Origin: Linnemannia hyalina
Lineage: Eukaryota; Mortierellomycota; Mortierellomycetes; Mortierellales; Mortierellaceae
Length of the DNA stretch: 64,000 nucleotides
NCBI GenBank assembly: GCA_019671135.1
Contig: JAHRHY010000011.1
Location: 1,116,001-1,180,000, forward strand
Reading direction: 5' to 3'
Shown here: in pieces, positions 44,388-57,403 of the stretch
How positions within the stretch are numbered: the stretch's first letter is position 1
Layout: each line of letters opens with the position of its first letter
Position numbers and translations under genes: made by a program
Notes under the pieces: generated by a model
The model's database searches: none
Told to the model about the DNA's origin: nothing
What the model saw: the letters and a program-made list of their open reading frames with translations, nothing else

Positions 44388-47300
44388 CTATGGTCCTTGA
44401 AGATTGCCTTGTGATACGTCCTCCGCCTCATCGTCATCTTCACTCGTGTCGGTTGCAAAGTCGCTCGACTTGAGCGCATGAAGAACCCGCCGGGTCGCCT
44501 GTTTCTCTCGTTGAGAAGCGCTCGCCGCCGAAGCCTCGTCGACCGGCCACGGAGAAGGTGGAGCGGATGTTACTGAAGACGACGAAGACATCGAAGGAGA
44601 CATCAAGATCGCTGACCCTTGCTGTTGGTGGTTGTGTTGTTGTGGTTGTTGTTGGTGATAGCTGCTGAAGTGTTGATGTGGGTGATGAGACATATCTGTG
44701 ATCGAGAAAGCAAAGTTTAGCATTTGCTCCGCAAGATCGTGGTTGTGCTGCTGTGTCTCTAATTCCTGCTGGCGCTGAGCCCGTTGTTCGACCGACAAGT
44801 TCTCCAATGGCTCCTGTGAGTGTGTAGAGTGACCTGACGATGGCGGTGCTGTGGACGTTTGAGGGATTGCGCTGGCGGCGAAGGAGTGGTGGGAAGAAAG
44901 ATGCCCTGAGGGGTCCGACAGAGCATGTGCTAGTGCCGACTGGCCGTGGTGGTGATGATATTGCTGCAGGAATGGAAACTGTGCTGAAAGGGCTGCGATA
45001 GCCGCTTGCTGAGCAGCGTTATTGATGATAATCTCCTGTTGTTGGATGACTGCCTCATTGGAAGCCTCCTTCGACAACGCTCCAGACGGCGACTTGGAGG
45101 AGGACTCCTCGGCTCCTCCGCTTGGCGATGCAGCCCTTTTGCTCGAGCTGCCAGGTCCACCCCTTCGATGCATGATACGCCGCTCAACATCCTTCATCAT
45201 GAACACAATCACCTGCTGTAGGGTCATATCACGATAGCCCTCAATCTTGCAACGAGAGGACATGAACGTCCGTGCACATTGGTTGGCGGCAGGGACTCTC
45301 TGCAAACTCGCCACTGCTTCAGCTTGTGCCGCAGAGACTGCTGCTGCCATGGCTGCCGATGCTGCTGCTGCAGCTGCTGCAGTACTGTCGCCGTCTTGGA
45401 GATGTCGTTGTTTCTTAGAGTCGAGTTGGTCGTGCGTCTGAATGATCTTGGCCAATTGGATCGCATTAGCCTCCTCCACTCTGTCTCTGAGTCGCTGAGC
45501 GATGTTGGACCAATCGATATCAGTATGGTCGGTATAGCCATCCTCTTGAATGATCCTGAGTGTATCCAATTGCTGCTGGAGTCCGGAGCGGCGTCGAATC
45601 GGACCTTTGGGAGCCTTGGGAACAATCGTGGGGAGTGGAAGTGAGGCGGCTGCTGCAATGGCGGCTGCTGTGAAGGGGTCGTGAGATCCAGGAGAAATGT
45701 TATGGTGGGCATCCTGGCCGTGCAGATGGCTTGAGTTTTGTATATCGTTTGCCACGGCTTGTGACCAAAGCATATGGTCGTTATCGGAATCGGGAAGGAC
45801 ACCTTGAAGCGCCGCCGCAAGTATTAGAACATCCTGCTCGGTTGTAGTCTTGCCTCGTTCGTGACCGGAACTGATGCCATGGTTGGGGCTGAGGCCAGGG
45901 TTAGGGCTAAGTCCGAGGCCCAGGTGGTTATTGTGAGCTTGAAGATGTTGCTGTTGAGATGCTTGCTTGGAGGACGACGATGACGATGCGCTCGCAGCGA
46001 CGGCTGCGTTAGCCGCAACGGCAGCGGCAGCGGCAGCAGCAGCAGAACTCGGCGCTGTCCATTCTCCGCGCTCGAGGCGAGGCTGGAGAGTTTGTGAATA
46101 CCGGTGCCGACATTGGTGGCGTGTCCTGGTTCCGTGCATTCTTTCCGAGATCAGAGTCCACATTGGACTGGAATCCAGGATGTTGATTTTACCCTGCTGA
46201 AGTGCCAGATCCTGCATGATTGTCAAGAGCTGCTCGTCCTCGTGTGGCTGCCAAGGTCCCGTCAGCATGGTGCTCTGGTCCTTGAGATGGTTGCGGTATC
46301 GGTCACGACAGCTGTCAGCCATGCGTCCGAGCTCTGTTCCGATGGTCGTCCATTGGCCCTTGTGCAGCGCGTGGAGCATGATAAGCTTTTGGTCGTCGTC
46401 TTTGCTCCAGATGCCGATGTTGTTCTGGGGATGGAACATTCGGCGCACGTGCAGGTAAATGTTGAGCAGAGGTCGGTTTTGGAGACGAACGGCTATGAGT
46501 GAATGTCAAAATGAAGACACATATGTTAGTTCAAGACATTTGAAGTCATTGTGCAGCATGAACCCCTGGATCCAAAAGGCATTGTCGTGTCATGTCGTAC
46601 CAATTTCGACCCACAGGGCTTTCAGGTCGTTCTTTTCAAACCGACCACGCCCGTTTCCGTTCTCGAACCAGCGCTGGATGGCATCCTCTGGCATGTTGTT
46701 GCGCTCAACGTAACCCTTGATGGTCTCTCGAATGAGTTCGTCCTCGTGTGAGCTAAATGTTCCTGTTTTGTAGCTGATGCCTATAATCATCAATCAAATT
46801 GAAAGGGTGCATGGTCAGTAAGAATCCGATAGATACTCTCGAATCTCCACTATTCAGCGTCGTATGCAAATAAAAACGTACCCTTGTCCTTGAGAGCAGT
46901 CGCCATAAGCCACTTGGTGTGCAGAGGGTTGTCACTGGTCACTGTTGCAATATCGTTCTTCACCTGGTCCTGAATATCAAGACCGGGTGCATTGGACTCA
47001 TTCATGGCAGGTGATCCGGTGCTTGCTCGTGCTGCCTTTCCTTTCTTCTTGCCCTTGCCCGGATTCTCGACTGGCGGAACGCTGACGTTATTGGTGTTGG
47101 GTAGAGGCGAACTGGGATGACTTGTTTGAGGCGTGTGAACGGAGTGTGGCTTAAGAGTCACCAGGATAGAGGGATCGCTTTCCAGGTTCATTAGCACTCT
47201 TCTGGCATCCTCAATTGCCGCGTTTTGTGCAGATTCGGAGTCATTCTCCCGTCGTCTTTGCTCATCAGTACTGTTCCTCTCCTGCCCCAGGGTTCCCTTC

Positions 47301-47887
47301 AGACTTTCTTCTAGCAGCAGATGCATGTTGGGGATACTGCTCATCGTATCCAAAAGTTGGTGGTGTGTGAGTCGGTTTGGTGATGAATCCAATGGGATCT
47401 GTTGTTGGAGTTGGTGCTGCATGTTCAAAACATCGTCGTTGACTCTCCCTGTCGCGTCTTGTTGAGAAGCGCTACTGTTGTGTTGAGTTGAATGGGTTGA
47501 CAGGGCCGAGTGGGACTCTGAGTGTTGCGTGTGGCTCATTCCATGTCCACCGTCTCCAGCGCCTGCCAGGATACCGACCATAGTGCTCAGTACTGCGTCC
47601 GCTGCTTGTACTTCGGATGAGGTAGGTGTCCGGCTGGGTTGATTGCCAGTACTATGTGCTGGCAGCCCCTGATCTCTCCGAGTATCTGTTGGGAGGGTCC
47701 GAGTAGCATGTCCGTGGGGTCTTGTGCCGGCTTGTGGCGCACCTCCGGCGGTCAGTTCCTGTGCACCGAATTCGTTAAGTCCATGGTCATAGGTGGTAGC
47801 GGCAGAGACAAGGGCCCTTTTGAAGCCAGCGGTTGATTCCTCCTCGGTGTTTTTTCGTTTCCTAGTAGCTTCGGACTGATTTTCCAT
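44388..47887 (-). CDS. REB1: Myb-like DNA-binding protein, Reb1/TTF1 type
   Basis: Three exons, 47887-46882, 46780-46601 and 46492-44388, give 3291 nt, or 1096 aa. Residues 1-335 are disordered and Ser/His/Gln-rich. A Reb1/TTF1-like DNA-binding region follows. It has a first repeat (KTGTFSSHEDELIRETIKGY), a bridging segment (LLNIYLHVRRMFHPQNNIG) and two Myb repeats (GIWSKDDDQKLIMLHAL ... WTTIGTELGRMADSCRDRYR; TGPWQPHEDEQLLTIM ... CRHRYSQTL). The C-terminal half has poly-Ala and Gln/His tracts. In yeasts Reb1 is a general regulatory factor and RNA polymerase I terminator-binding protein; mammalian TTF1 ends rDNA transcription. Assignment rests on the repeat arrangement; a related DMTF1-type Myb protein cannot be excluded. 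Confidence 0.85.
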
Positions 47888-48957
47888 GATATAACCTCAA
47901 GTTCCGAGAGGCGAGGCCGTAAAAAAGCAGTGGGGTTGTGTGCTGGTTGTTGTTGGTTGGTGAAAGAATAGCGTGTCAGTCGGTGAATGACTCTGTAGCT
48001 GCGATTGACCTATTGTGGCAGTGAACATGATCGTGTTAGCTTCCTGCTTGTCTTGTTTTACTTCTTGCTCTCACGGCAAGGCCTTAATGGTCGCATTTTC
48101 CGTTATTTTTTTTGGTGGGGAAAGGTATAAAAAACCCCACTGTCCGCTGCGGACTTTAAGGCACTGAGAAAAAAAAAATCAACGAAAACAAAACAAACGA
48201 GTTGGCTTGTTTACTGGCAGCATGTTGTCGAGTTTTCTTGTTTGTTGATGAGGTTATGGCCGATGGAAGGCGATAACCATGCACGGGTTCGTTGTTCATC
48301 AGGCCTCTCCTTTAACTTACCACTTTTTTTTTTTGGAGAGGGGAAAGGTATTAAGGGTTTTGGGTAAAGAAGCAAGGCCGCTTGCCGAGAAGAGGAAAAA
48401 AAAAAGGTCAAGGTCGTGAAGAGCCAAGGTCACGGTTAAGGGGTTCCTTGACGGAGTTTGATCCAGTGATCAGATACTTAAGTCGATTCGGTGCTGGTAC
48501 ACTTTGAATTCCTCCTCTTCAATTTTTTTCGGTATGCAGTATATACTATGGTCGTCGCACATATCCTGCCATCCATCCGACATCGCCAACCATCCGTCAA
48601 TGCATCGAGCCATCCCTCACCGATACAGGACATCCCGTTCGGCATCTTTTACACCGCCAATCGCCTCAATTTATCCATGGATGGTTTTGACTCGCGACCG
48701 AAACTTTTCTCAATCTGAACGATCGACTTTTTTTCTTCATCTGCACAAGCCATGGAGTGATCATCAAGATCACTGCCGGGCAATTTTGCAGTTGGAGATT
48801 TGGGGCAGTGGCGATATCAGTTGCAGGGACTCGCATCATACGCAGCACGACATCAGCGATCGACTGCAGACGTTGACAGGATCAGACTTTCACCGCCGAA
48901 ACGCGATCAGCGGCTAATACTCGTGTGTATATCATCAACTCATGGACTCTCATAGAA
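47888..48957. promoter_or_regulatory. Divergent promoter between Myb/Reb1-like gene and RPS5
   Basis: 1.07 kb between divergent ATGs. T-rich blocks lie at 48100-48125 and 48322-48336. The ~200 bp before the RPS5 start is the probable 5' UTR. An AG directly before the ATG (CTCATAG/AAATG) would suit a 5' UTR intron, but I cannot place its donor with confidence. Confidence 0.5.
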
Positions 48958-50001
<1,044 letters not shown>

Positions 50002-50219
50002 AGGATTCAACCCCTGTCGGAACGCCTTCATTCTTTTCACCGTTGGGTCGTTCTATTTGGATCAGCTCAGTTACATTTTTGAATGAAATAAAAACGCTGA
50101 TATGGCACGTCCTATCTAGTCAGTCAGTAAATTTTGAACTGCCAATTTTTGGTCAGCACAGTTACAGTAAACAAATGCCGAATGGGGGTGAGTGAAATGG
50201 TCACCATCAACTCTGCCTA

Positions 50220-51541
50220 CCAAGGTGTACGTCGAGTCAGGCCGAGGAAAGCATCCCAAGACCAAGAAACCTGATGGCGGAGTACGACCTTCACAATGTA
50301 TTGCGAGACTGGATCATCAAGACCAAGAACGGTACGGGAGAAATCCAACAAAACTTCGATACACCATATCAACAAGAATGTCCTTCCTGGCCTCGACGTC
50401 GATAGGAAGATCGCATTGACGACAGCGCGACGTTGGCTCCATGCTCTTGGGTGATTACGTTTGGAGGTCGACAAGGACTTTATTACGACAGCCACGAGGG
50501 AAAGGATGTTCTGGAATACAGGACCGAGTTTCTTAGGAGGATAGAGGAGTACGAGAGCCGGATGATTCGAGGCGACCAGGACAACTAGGAAGGCGTCTTT
50601 TACCCTGATCTGAATGATGGCGAGCATACCTCGTGCTATATATTCACGACGAGTGCATTCTCCATTGCAACGATGGACAAAGAGTGATCTGGCATCCGGA
50701 TGACTGTCTTCCTCTCCGGAAGAAAGGGCAGGGTGGATCAATCATAGTCAGTGAGTACTTGTTGGAGATCGATGGTCCTTTGTCCAATGTCGATGAGAAC
50801 AACAATATCACGAGGGCTCGGTTGACTATTTTGCCAGGCAAGGATCGAGACGGATATTGGAGAGCAGGGGATGTTGCGGCGCAGTTCGAGAAGGCCATTG
50901 CTATGCACAAGCGCAAACATCCGAACAAGGATGGACTCTGGGCATTCGACAACTCATCCAACCACAACAGCTACGCCCATGACGCCCTTTTTGTCAGCAA
51001 GATGAATCTTCACCCAGATGGAAAACAAGGACGGCTCAGAGATACAGTGGTGGATGGGAGGTTGCAACAGATGAACTTTCCCAACGATTATCCCGACCCG
51101 ACCTTGACAGGAAAACCAAAAGGAATGGCACAAGTGTTGAGGGAGAGAGGTCTTTAGCGAGAGGGATTACTCAAGAAGTGTAGACACTGTACTACTGGAG
51201 AGGTGGTGGAGAGGGATCCTGTCAGGACGGAGGAGCTTCAGCCTGACTTTAGGGCACAGTGATCGCGTCTGGCCAGCACATTACTTTTTATCGCAAGTTT
51301 CATTGCGAATTGAATTTTATCGAGATGTACTGGGAAGCAGCAAGCAATACACACGCAACAACTGTGACTACACCTGGGGTGGATTGCAGTGGACAGTTCC
51401 TCGTACTCTGGAGTCAGTGGAGGTTGTGGCCATTCGGAGGTTTGCGAGGAAGGCGTTTCGATACATGGATACATACAGGAAGAGCTTGACGATGGAGCAT
51501 GCCACATTTGCTATCAAGAAATATCGGTCACATTGTCAATA
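50220..51541 (+). pseudogene. Decayed DDE-superfamily endonuclease (transposase-derived)
   Basis: Coding remnants in three frames follow the order of a fungal DDE endonuclease family. They are ARRWLHALG (near 50420-50450), QGLYYDSHEGKDVLEYRTEF (near 50470-50530), HDECILHCNDGQRVIW (50644 onward), QGGSIIVSEYLLEIDG, LWAFDNSSNHNSYAHDAL, CRHCTTG, ELQPDFRAQ, FHCELNFIEMYW (near 51300) and DYTWGGLQWTVPRTLES ... FARKAFRYMDTYR (to 51541). The three acidic catalytic residues (D in HDE, D in FDN, E in FIEM) are still readable. At least three frameshifts (around 50452, 50630 and 51310) and stops at about 50588, 51157 and 51260 break it. It lies directly downstream of RPS5. I found no terminal inverted repeats by eye. 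Confidence 0.8.
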
Positions 51542-52794
51542 GTATTTTTTTTTTCGGCCCTGAACAGATAGGCCGCGCCATAGCAAAGCTAATTGGTATG
51601 GCATCAGAAGGCTGAAACCAATGGCATACAGAAGCAACTCTATCGGATTGAGCCTATGACTGAGAACAAGCAGCCTTTTGGAGTAATCCATGGGACGGAT
51701 CTACAAAGACTTACCTTTATTACTGGCATTCGCGACTGGTCCATTAATTCGACCACTAGAACAGGTATTAATAAGTGTAGTGCTTGTGGAAGGGACGCCT
51801 TTCGATGTAAAGGCTTTGTTGTCGTAGAGGGTAGTGGACTATTAATTCTTTGCATTCCTACACCATTATCCTGTGTTAGAGCGTCAGTCATTGTTCGGCA
51901 TGAACAGGCCTTGAGGGCATCCTTTGACTATTTCTTACAACTAAGGGAAGATACAAGTACGATATGAAAGGATCAGCGAGCGCGAGAGTTACCCTGTCAA
52001 CCCATTCAATCAGTTGTAAGCATCAGGCTCAATCACCAACACATCAACACATCTTTTCTACCAAACAGACTTTCACTTCTCTTCATCACCCCATCTCTCC
52101 AACACTCCATCACTCTATCACCTCCATCATTCCTTACATTCCTCACTTTTCCGGTGTCGTCGTTCGTCAACTGCAGACGCTCTCTTAGGATTAACCGGAA
52201 AAGTTTCTTATTAGGAAATCAAGTACGAGAAAGAGTTGAATCGCCACAGTGTATTGTCTCGGGCCTTTTGCCACCAATTTCAGGCCCTTCTTTTTGAAGC
52301 TCTGAACCCTCCTCCGCTCAATTTTTCACTACTGAGGGGCTGGGTTCAGAGCTTCCTTCTTTTTCTCCAAACTTGAGAAGCTGTCTGACCTCTTTTTCGC
52401 CCATTCTTGACTGAACGCCAACAGACGACGGAGAGCACAAGAACGTCAAGGGTAACTAAAGTTTGGAACTTACTGTTAAGATGTGAATAACTTATTGTGT
52501 TTTACAGTGACCATACAACCAACTGTTTTTTTTATAACTTTCGGACAACACACAAACAATAGCACCTCGCACTCCTTCGGCAACTTTGAGTGGATCTGGA
52601 CGAGTCCTCGTCCATCGTCGTCGGACAAGGTGAATACCACTTTAACTTTCTTTTGTCTGTCAAACGTGCTATGCGAGATCGATTTCAGTGCAACTTGACG
52701 CAGACTTTGACTTGAAACATTGAGTTGCATGGACAATAAGACTAACTTTGACATATTACGCTTTGCATATCGATTCAACGAAACAGCATCTACT
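51542..52794. other. AT-richer flank of relic region
   Basis: A frame at 51593-51967 (+) carries a C-x2-C-like pair but has no recognised motif. Further on, splice-like signals (acceptor near 52505, donor after 52629, acceptor at 52786) suggest 5' UTR exons of the zinc-finger relic that follows. Confidence 0.35.
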
Positions 52795-53970
52795 ATGGGG
52801 AAACACAAGCTGGACACCCGTAAGTCGTCTGGAGTTGTTTTCATTTTTTTCTAGTTTGTCACATTTGTTTGAAGGTGCTGAGGTAACTTATTAAGTTTTT
52901 TCTTTTTATACTCTTTTACAGCCACCTGGCAAAGGTCTATCAAGAGTTTCTTCCCCGTTGTTGAGCAGGACCATAGGACGGGTGAGCCATCACCATCGTC
53001 CACCACATCTTCACCAGCAACACTTGGGCAGCTCCCGACCTCTACCTCATCGGCGGCGCCCGATCTGTCCGCGTCTTCATCATCATCGGTACAGCCCGTC
53101 GACGGATCGCCGTTGTCAACTATCATTCGCCCTTCACCACCACCTGGCGCTTTTGAGACGTCTTAAGACGTCGCTTGGGACCAATTACAGACCAATGATG
53201 GGGCCGATGCAGAGATTATGGCTGACGACAACAGTATATATCATTGCACATTCGGCAAGGTGCAGAGCAGCTTTTTTAAGCTCGCTTGATGCAAACACAC
53301 ATATCGCGGGATGCCGATACAAAGCCGCATCAAAGCTCTGTCCTGTTAAAGGATGTCTGCGTTGGTTCCTCCCTAAGTACGAGAAGAAACACATGGAGAC
53401 ATATCATCGCGACGACATCGCTCCTCCCACGACAAAGGCAGGAGTGGCTATACCGTACCGCTTGTGCCAGTCCCTCGGTCAAGGACACACTGGCACCAAT
53501 AGAGCTCAAGCAGCTTCCGTCAACTCGATCAAGCCCATCGGAATGACCAATATGGCACAACACCTTGCGACCCACGATCCTCCTTACACCGACTTTGGCT
53601 ACTGCTCTACGAAAGGTTGCTTGTTCTATTATTGGACGAGGGACGACGCTGAGGAGCACTTCCCCTCCCACCCCACCCACGACTCTAAACAACGGCCTTA
53701 CAAGTGTACCACAATTGTCGAGGGAGTGGTTTGTAGCCGGAATTTTATCACGGCATCACGACTGAAGCAGCACCAATACGAGATACATCGAGACGGATTT
53801 CCTTGTCGGCTGGGCTGTGGATAGACTTTCAAGCAAGAACGGAACAGGCAACTCCACAAACACAACATCCCGCACGTCCAAACTAGTCAACTGCAAGCGC
53901 CAGAAGGGTTGCTTATGTGGTGTTATTGTTACGATAAAGGTGCTGCGTTTATCAAAAGAAAAGCTTGATT
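52795..53970 (+). pseudogene. Decayed C2H2 zinc-finger gene with N-terminal PIP box
   Basis: The ATG at 52795 starts a 25-nt exon (MGKHKLDT) with donor GTAAGT at 52820, spliced to 52922. The joined product has QRSIKSFF at residues 12-19, an exact PCNA-interacting-peptide consensus (Q-x-x-I-x-x-F-F), then a Ser/Pro/Thr-rich segment. A TAA at 53164 ends it after 89 aa. The same frame continues with coding-like sequence (NDGADAEIMADDNSIYHCTF) to a TGA at 53287. The +1 frame then carries zinc-finger-like blocks: CPVKGCLRWFLPKYEKKHMETYH, CSTKGCLFYYWTRDDAEEHF and CTTIVEGVVCSRNFITASRLKQHQYEIH. A TAG at 53822 interrupts a fourth finger (FPCRLGCG, stop, TFKQERNRQLHKHNIPH). These breaks indicate decay, or unusually short introns I could not place. 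Confidence 0.65.
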
Positions 53971-54190
53971 GAGTGTTATGTCGTTGCAAAACGACGTGAT
54001 TGCCAGTGGTGACTGCATTTGTTGAGAAAAGTTCGTTGGAAGCCATGTTTGGGCCGACACAATAGAATGAAAGTGTGCTTGTGATCGCGCAGGTACCAAG
54101 TTATCCTATGTGAGAGGATGGAAAGGGCGCACTAGCGATGTGATCCTCATGGACTTGACGATTAACCTTTGCCAAAACCGCATGTTCTGA

Positions 54191-54691
54191 GTTTTAACTC
54201 TGTCAATGTATTCGACAAGAAATTACTACATCTGAGTGAAGCTTCCGCCACCGAGAGGATGAGAGAGCAGCAGGTCCAGGATATTATGAGACAGTCATTG
54301 AAGACATGCAACGAGGATGCGTAGGTGAATCATGCATAGGTGTCAAGAGGGAATGATGGTTTGAGCAAGAAAGAACAATTAATATGTATTTTTAAACGGT
54401 GATCAATAGGTGACTTCCTACAATGCGACAGTTCGAAAAATAAAAGATGTACAGCAGTGGGTGCAAGTGAGTGTGGGACTACAGGAGGAAGGAGAATTAG
54501 TAGAAGAAAGGAGGTGGCGGCGGAGTTAAGTGACAGAAGTTGCAGCGTAGCGTAGAACCCCTGTGGCGACCAAGTTAGATGAGAAAAATGAAGGTATACA
54601 AACAGATGAAATGTCATTCACAGAACGGCTCAAAGACTACACCCAAACTGTTGCTACTGAACCTCATACCCTGGATGCTTTCCTGTCATAA
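54191..54691 (+). pseudogene. Coding-like fragments downstream of zinc-finger relic
   Basis: Three short blocks look like protein. One near 54200-54328 reads NVFDKKLLHLSEASATERMR to a TAG. One near 54411-54525 reads VTSYNATVRKIKDVQQWVQV. One near 54552-54691 reads NEGIQTDEMSFTERLKDYTQ to a TAA. They lie in different frames, with AG-like boundaries before the last two. They could be exons or fragments of the same decayed gene. I recognise no family. Confidence 0.35.
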
Positions 54692-57372
54692 AGTAAGCAT
54701 GCCATTGCTGTGGCTCGTTAGGATGTCCTTTGATTTTATGAGTGTCCGTCAGTTCCGACGTAGCTGGCTGTCGTGAATAACATCCTGGTTGCTTGTGCTT
54801 TGAACTACATCCTGCCTACCGCGGACTCTACTTTCTTGATCTATTGGTGGTCTGCTCTTTGATCCTTGCCTCCTATTTCATTACTTCCTCCCAGTGTGTC
54901 TGTGTGAACTGTCAACTTCAAGTGCATCATGAGGCCCGGGTTCTTGTCACGACCGACGCCGAATGCTTTATCTTTAGAAACTTATTTAAAGTTTGTCAAG
55001 GGGTAGGAGCAAGCACAAGAACGTGTGTGACTTGCTAAATGTTCTGTTTGCTGTTTACGAGATAATGACGGTTATGATAAGGCTTTTGGGTAGCCGCGAT
55101 GGTTAGGCATGTCTGGCTTTCGTCCGTCCGCTGGGAAAAAAGAGGTCTTCGTTTTTAGCACCAATATGGTAACAATTGTCCTGGTGGCGAATCAACTTGC
55201 GACACAGAAGGAAGCAACCACGGAAAAATAGAGAGAGAGAGAGAGAGATGGACAGCGAGAGCAAAAATGGGAGACGAGTGGGTCACACGGGGAAGAGGGG
55301 AGGGCAGACAGGCACGCCCCGGGTATTCTTCAATTTTTTTTGTGATATGAGCACAACAACGACAGCGCACATTTTTTTTTTTTTTTTAATTTGGGTCCAG
55401 CTTTGCGATGTATCTTTTCTTTTCTTAGCTAGCCTCAACTCGACGACATGCTAAAAACAGGAAAGAAAAGAAAGAGATTGGATTGATATCGCCGAGCAGA
55501 TTAGTGAATAAGCGGTAGGCTAGGAGGGGCGTCTCTTGAGCTGAGGTTCAGCGAAAGAAGTATAAAGATATCCCACATGTGTCATTGAAAGCAAAAGGCC
55601 AGAGTAGTGTTTTACTTACACGCTCCTCTCTCTTTTGCACAGTTTCAGGGAAAGAAAGGGAAAGAAACAATAATGCGGCTGAATTTTTTTTTTGCTTACC
55701 GACAGCAGCGATTTTTCAAAAGTGGGTCGAGAAGTGAGAGATGGGCAATAATAGACCAGGCTTATCAGGCAGGGGACACAGCCTACAAACAAAAAGTGCG
55801 AACGGGAAACGGGAGAATCGAGTGGCGATGTCATCCTCATCTACCCAACCGTCAAGGAAAAAGTGAAAAAGTGGATATACATCATATCAACAGAAATGAA
55901 GAGAAAGAACTCTCGGACATCGGTTCATATAAATAAATTAGTCCAATGAAGCAGGTCAGATAGAAACTTGGAGTTTGGGGGAAGAGGTAAGATGAAGGAT
56001 GGGGAACAGGTAGGGGCCAAAGGGGAAATGAGAGAGAGGAAGATGATGAAAGGAGGATGAAACTGTCCCAGGTTGAAAGTAAGCGAGACATGGCAAGACC
56101 AACCAGGAGAATGATAGGCTTGGCGGGGGGCCTGTTGCCTCCTCGTGGACTCTACTTTCCAAAATTGGAACAAGGCTCGCACTTCGGCAAAAAAAGAGTA
56201 CTTTTCTACATACAAAGATGTGGGTAAACAAGTCGTTTCTTCTGTTTTTGGTGCTTACTTCAAGATGGCACATCCATCTGTCTCCTGCTGGTTGGTTGGC
56301 GCTTGGTTCAAATGACAACAATAGATAGAGGAAAAGGAGGGGATCAAGGAAAATCCGAGGCTTTGCTTTGTTTTTTTTTGTTGTCCAGCTGTCCTCCTTT
56401 CTTCCTTTCTTTATCTCTCCTTTTGGAACAACTCCTCCTCTCATTTGCAATCGAATCGAATCAATAAAGTGGGCTGTAAGAATGGGTAAATTGGACCCTC
56501 GTGGACAACACAAACGCTGTACCAAAAACACAAAAAGACAAAAGAGACGAATGAAAGAGTGCGGGCGAGGCGAAGTGGTGGGTGTGTAGTTTCGGGTTGT
56601 GTAATGTTTTTGTGTACCTTTTCTTCTTTCAGTTTGAATTGGGAATGACAAGGCAGAGTGAGCTCATCTATGAGGCATTTTTTTTCCCTTTGTTATTTAT
56701 TTTATAGTAGGCCTGGCCAGTTAGACCAATTGTCGGAGCGAGAGTGGGTCGATTGGTTGAGGGAGGAGGAGAACCCAAAAATGGATGGGTAGTGAGAGCA
56801 AGGGGTGACATGATGGGTTTTTAGTGTATTATGTTGAGTGAATGAGTAAGGACAAGAATGAGGAAAAGCAGGCAAGAGAGGGAGAGTGTGTGTGTGGTGT
56901 ACAGCTCTCAGATGATTTGTTGCGGTCCAAGAAGAGAGGAAGAGAAAAAATAAAATGAGAGCATACATTATTTTGTTTGTTTGTTCCTGTCGCTGTCCAG
57001 CAGGCTGCAACAGACACCTTTTTGAATCGGTAACCCTCGGTAAAATACGAATTGAAAAAGAGTCCAGAATGCGCTTTTCGAGTCCACCTGGACTTGTTCG
57101 TTCACATTTACCCTTCTTCCCTTCTCCGCCCACCCTCGGCGTCTTTTGTCCCTCTGCCTCTTTCCCCTCTGGCCCCTCTCCTTTTCCTTTTTGCATCAAT
57201 TTGTGTCGTTGTGCTCTCTTACCCAACTTCTCCCACTGTCCACTCGTATTCGTTCCCTTCTCTTCCAATCTCTCCCTGTCTGTTGCATTCTTCTTTTCTC
57301 TTTCTGCCCCACTCGCCCTTTTTTCCCTTTTCCGTTCTTCCTCATTTTCCTTCTCTCTCTCACACACTCTTA

Positions 57373-57403
<31 letters not shown>

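Noticed and set aside
48491..48917. Frames upstream of RPS5 that could encode a small protein
   Set aside because: Short, unconserved in appearance, and located in the probable promoter/5' UTR.
50217..50741. 174-codon minus-strand frame opposite the DDE relic
   Set aside because: Antisense shadow; the plus strand carries recognisable family motifs.
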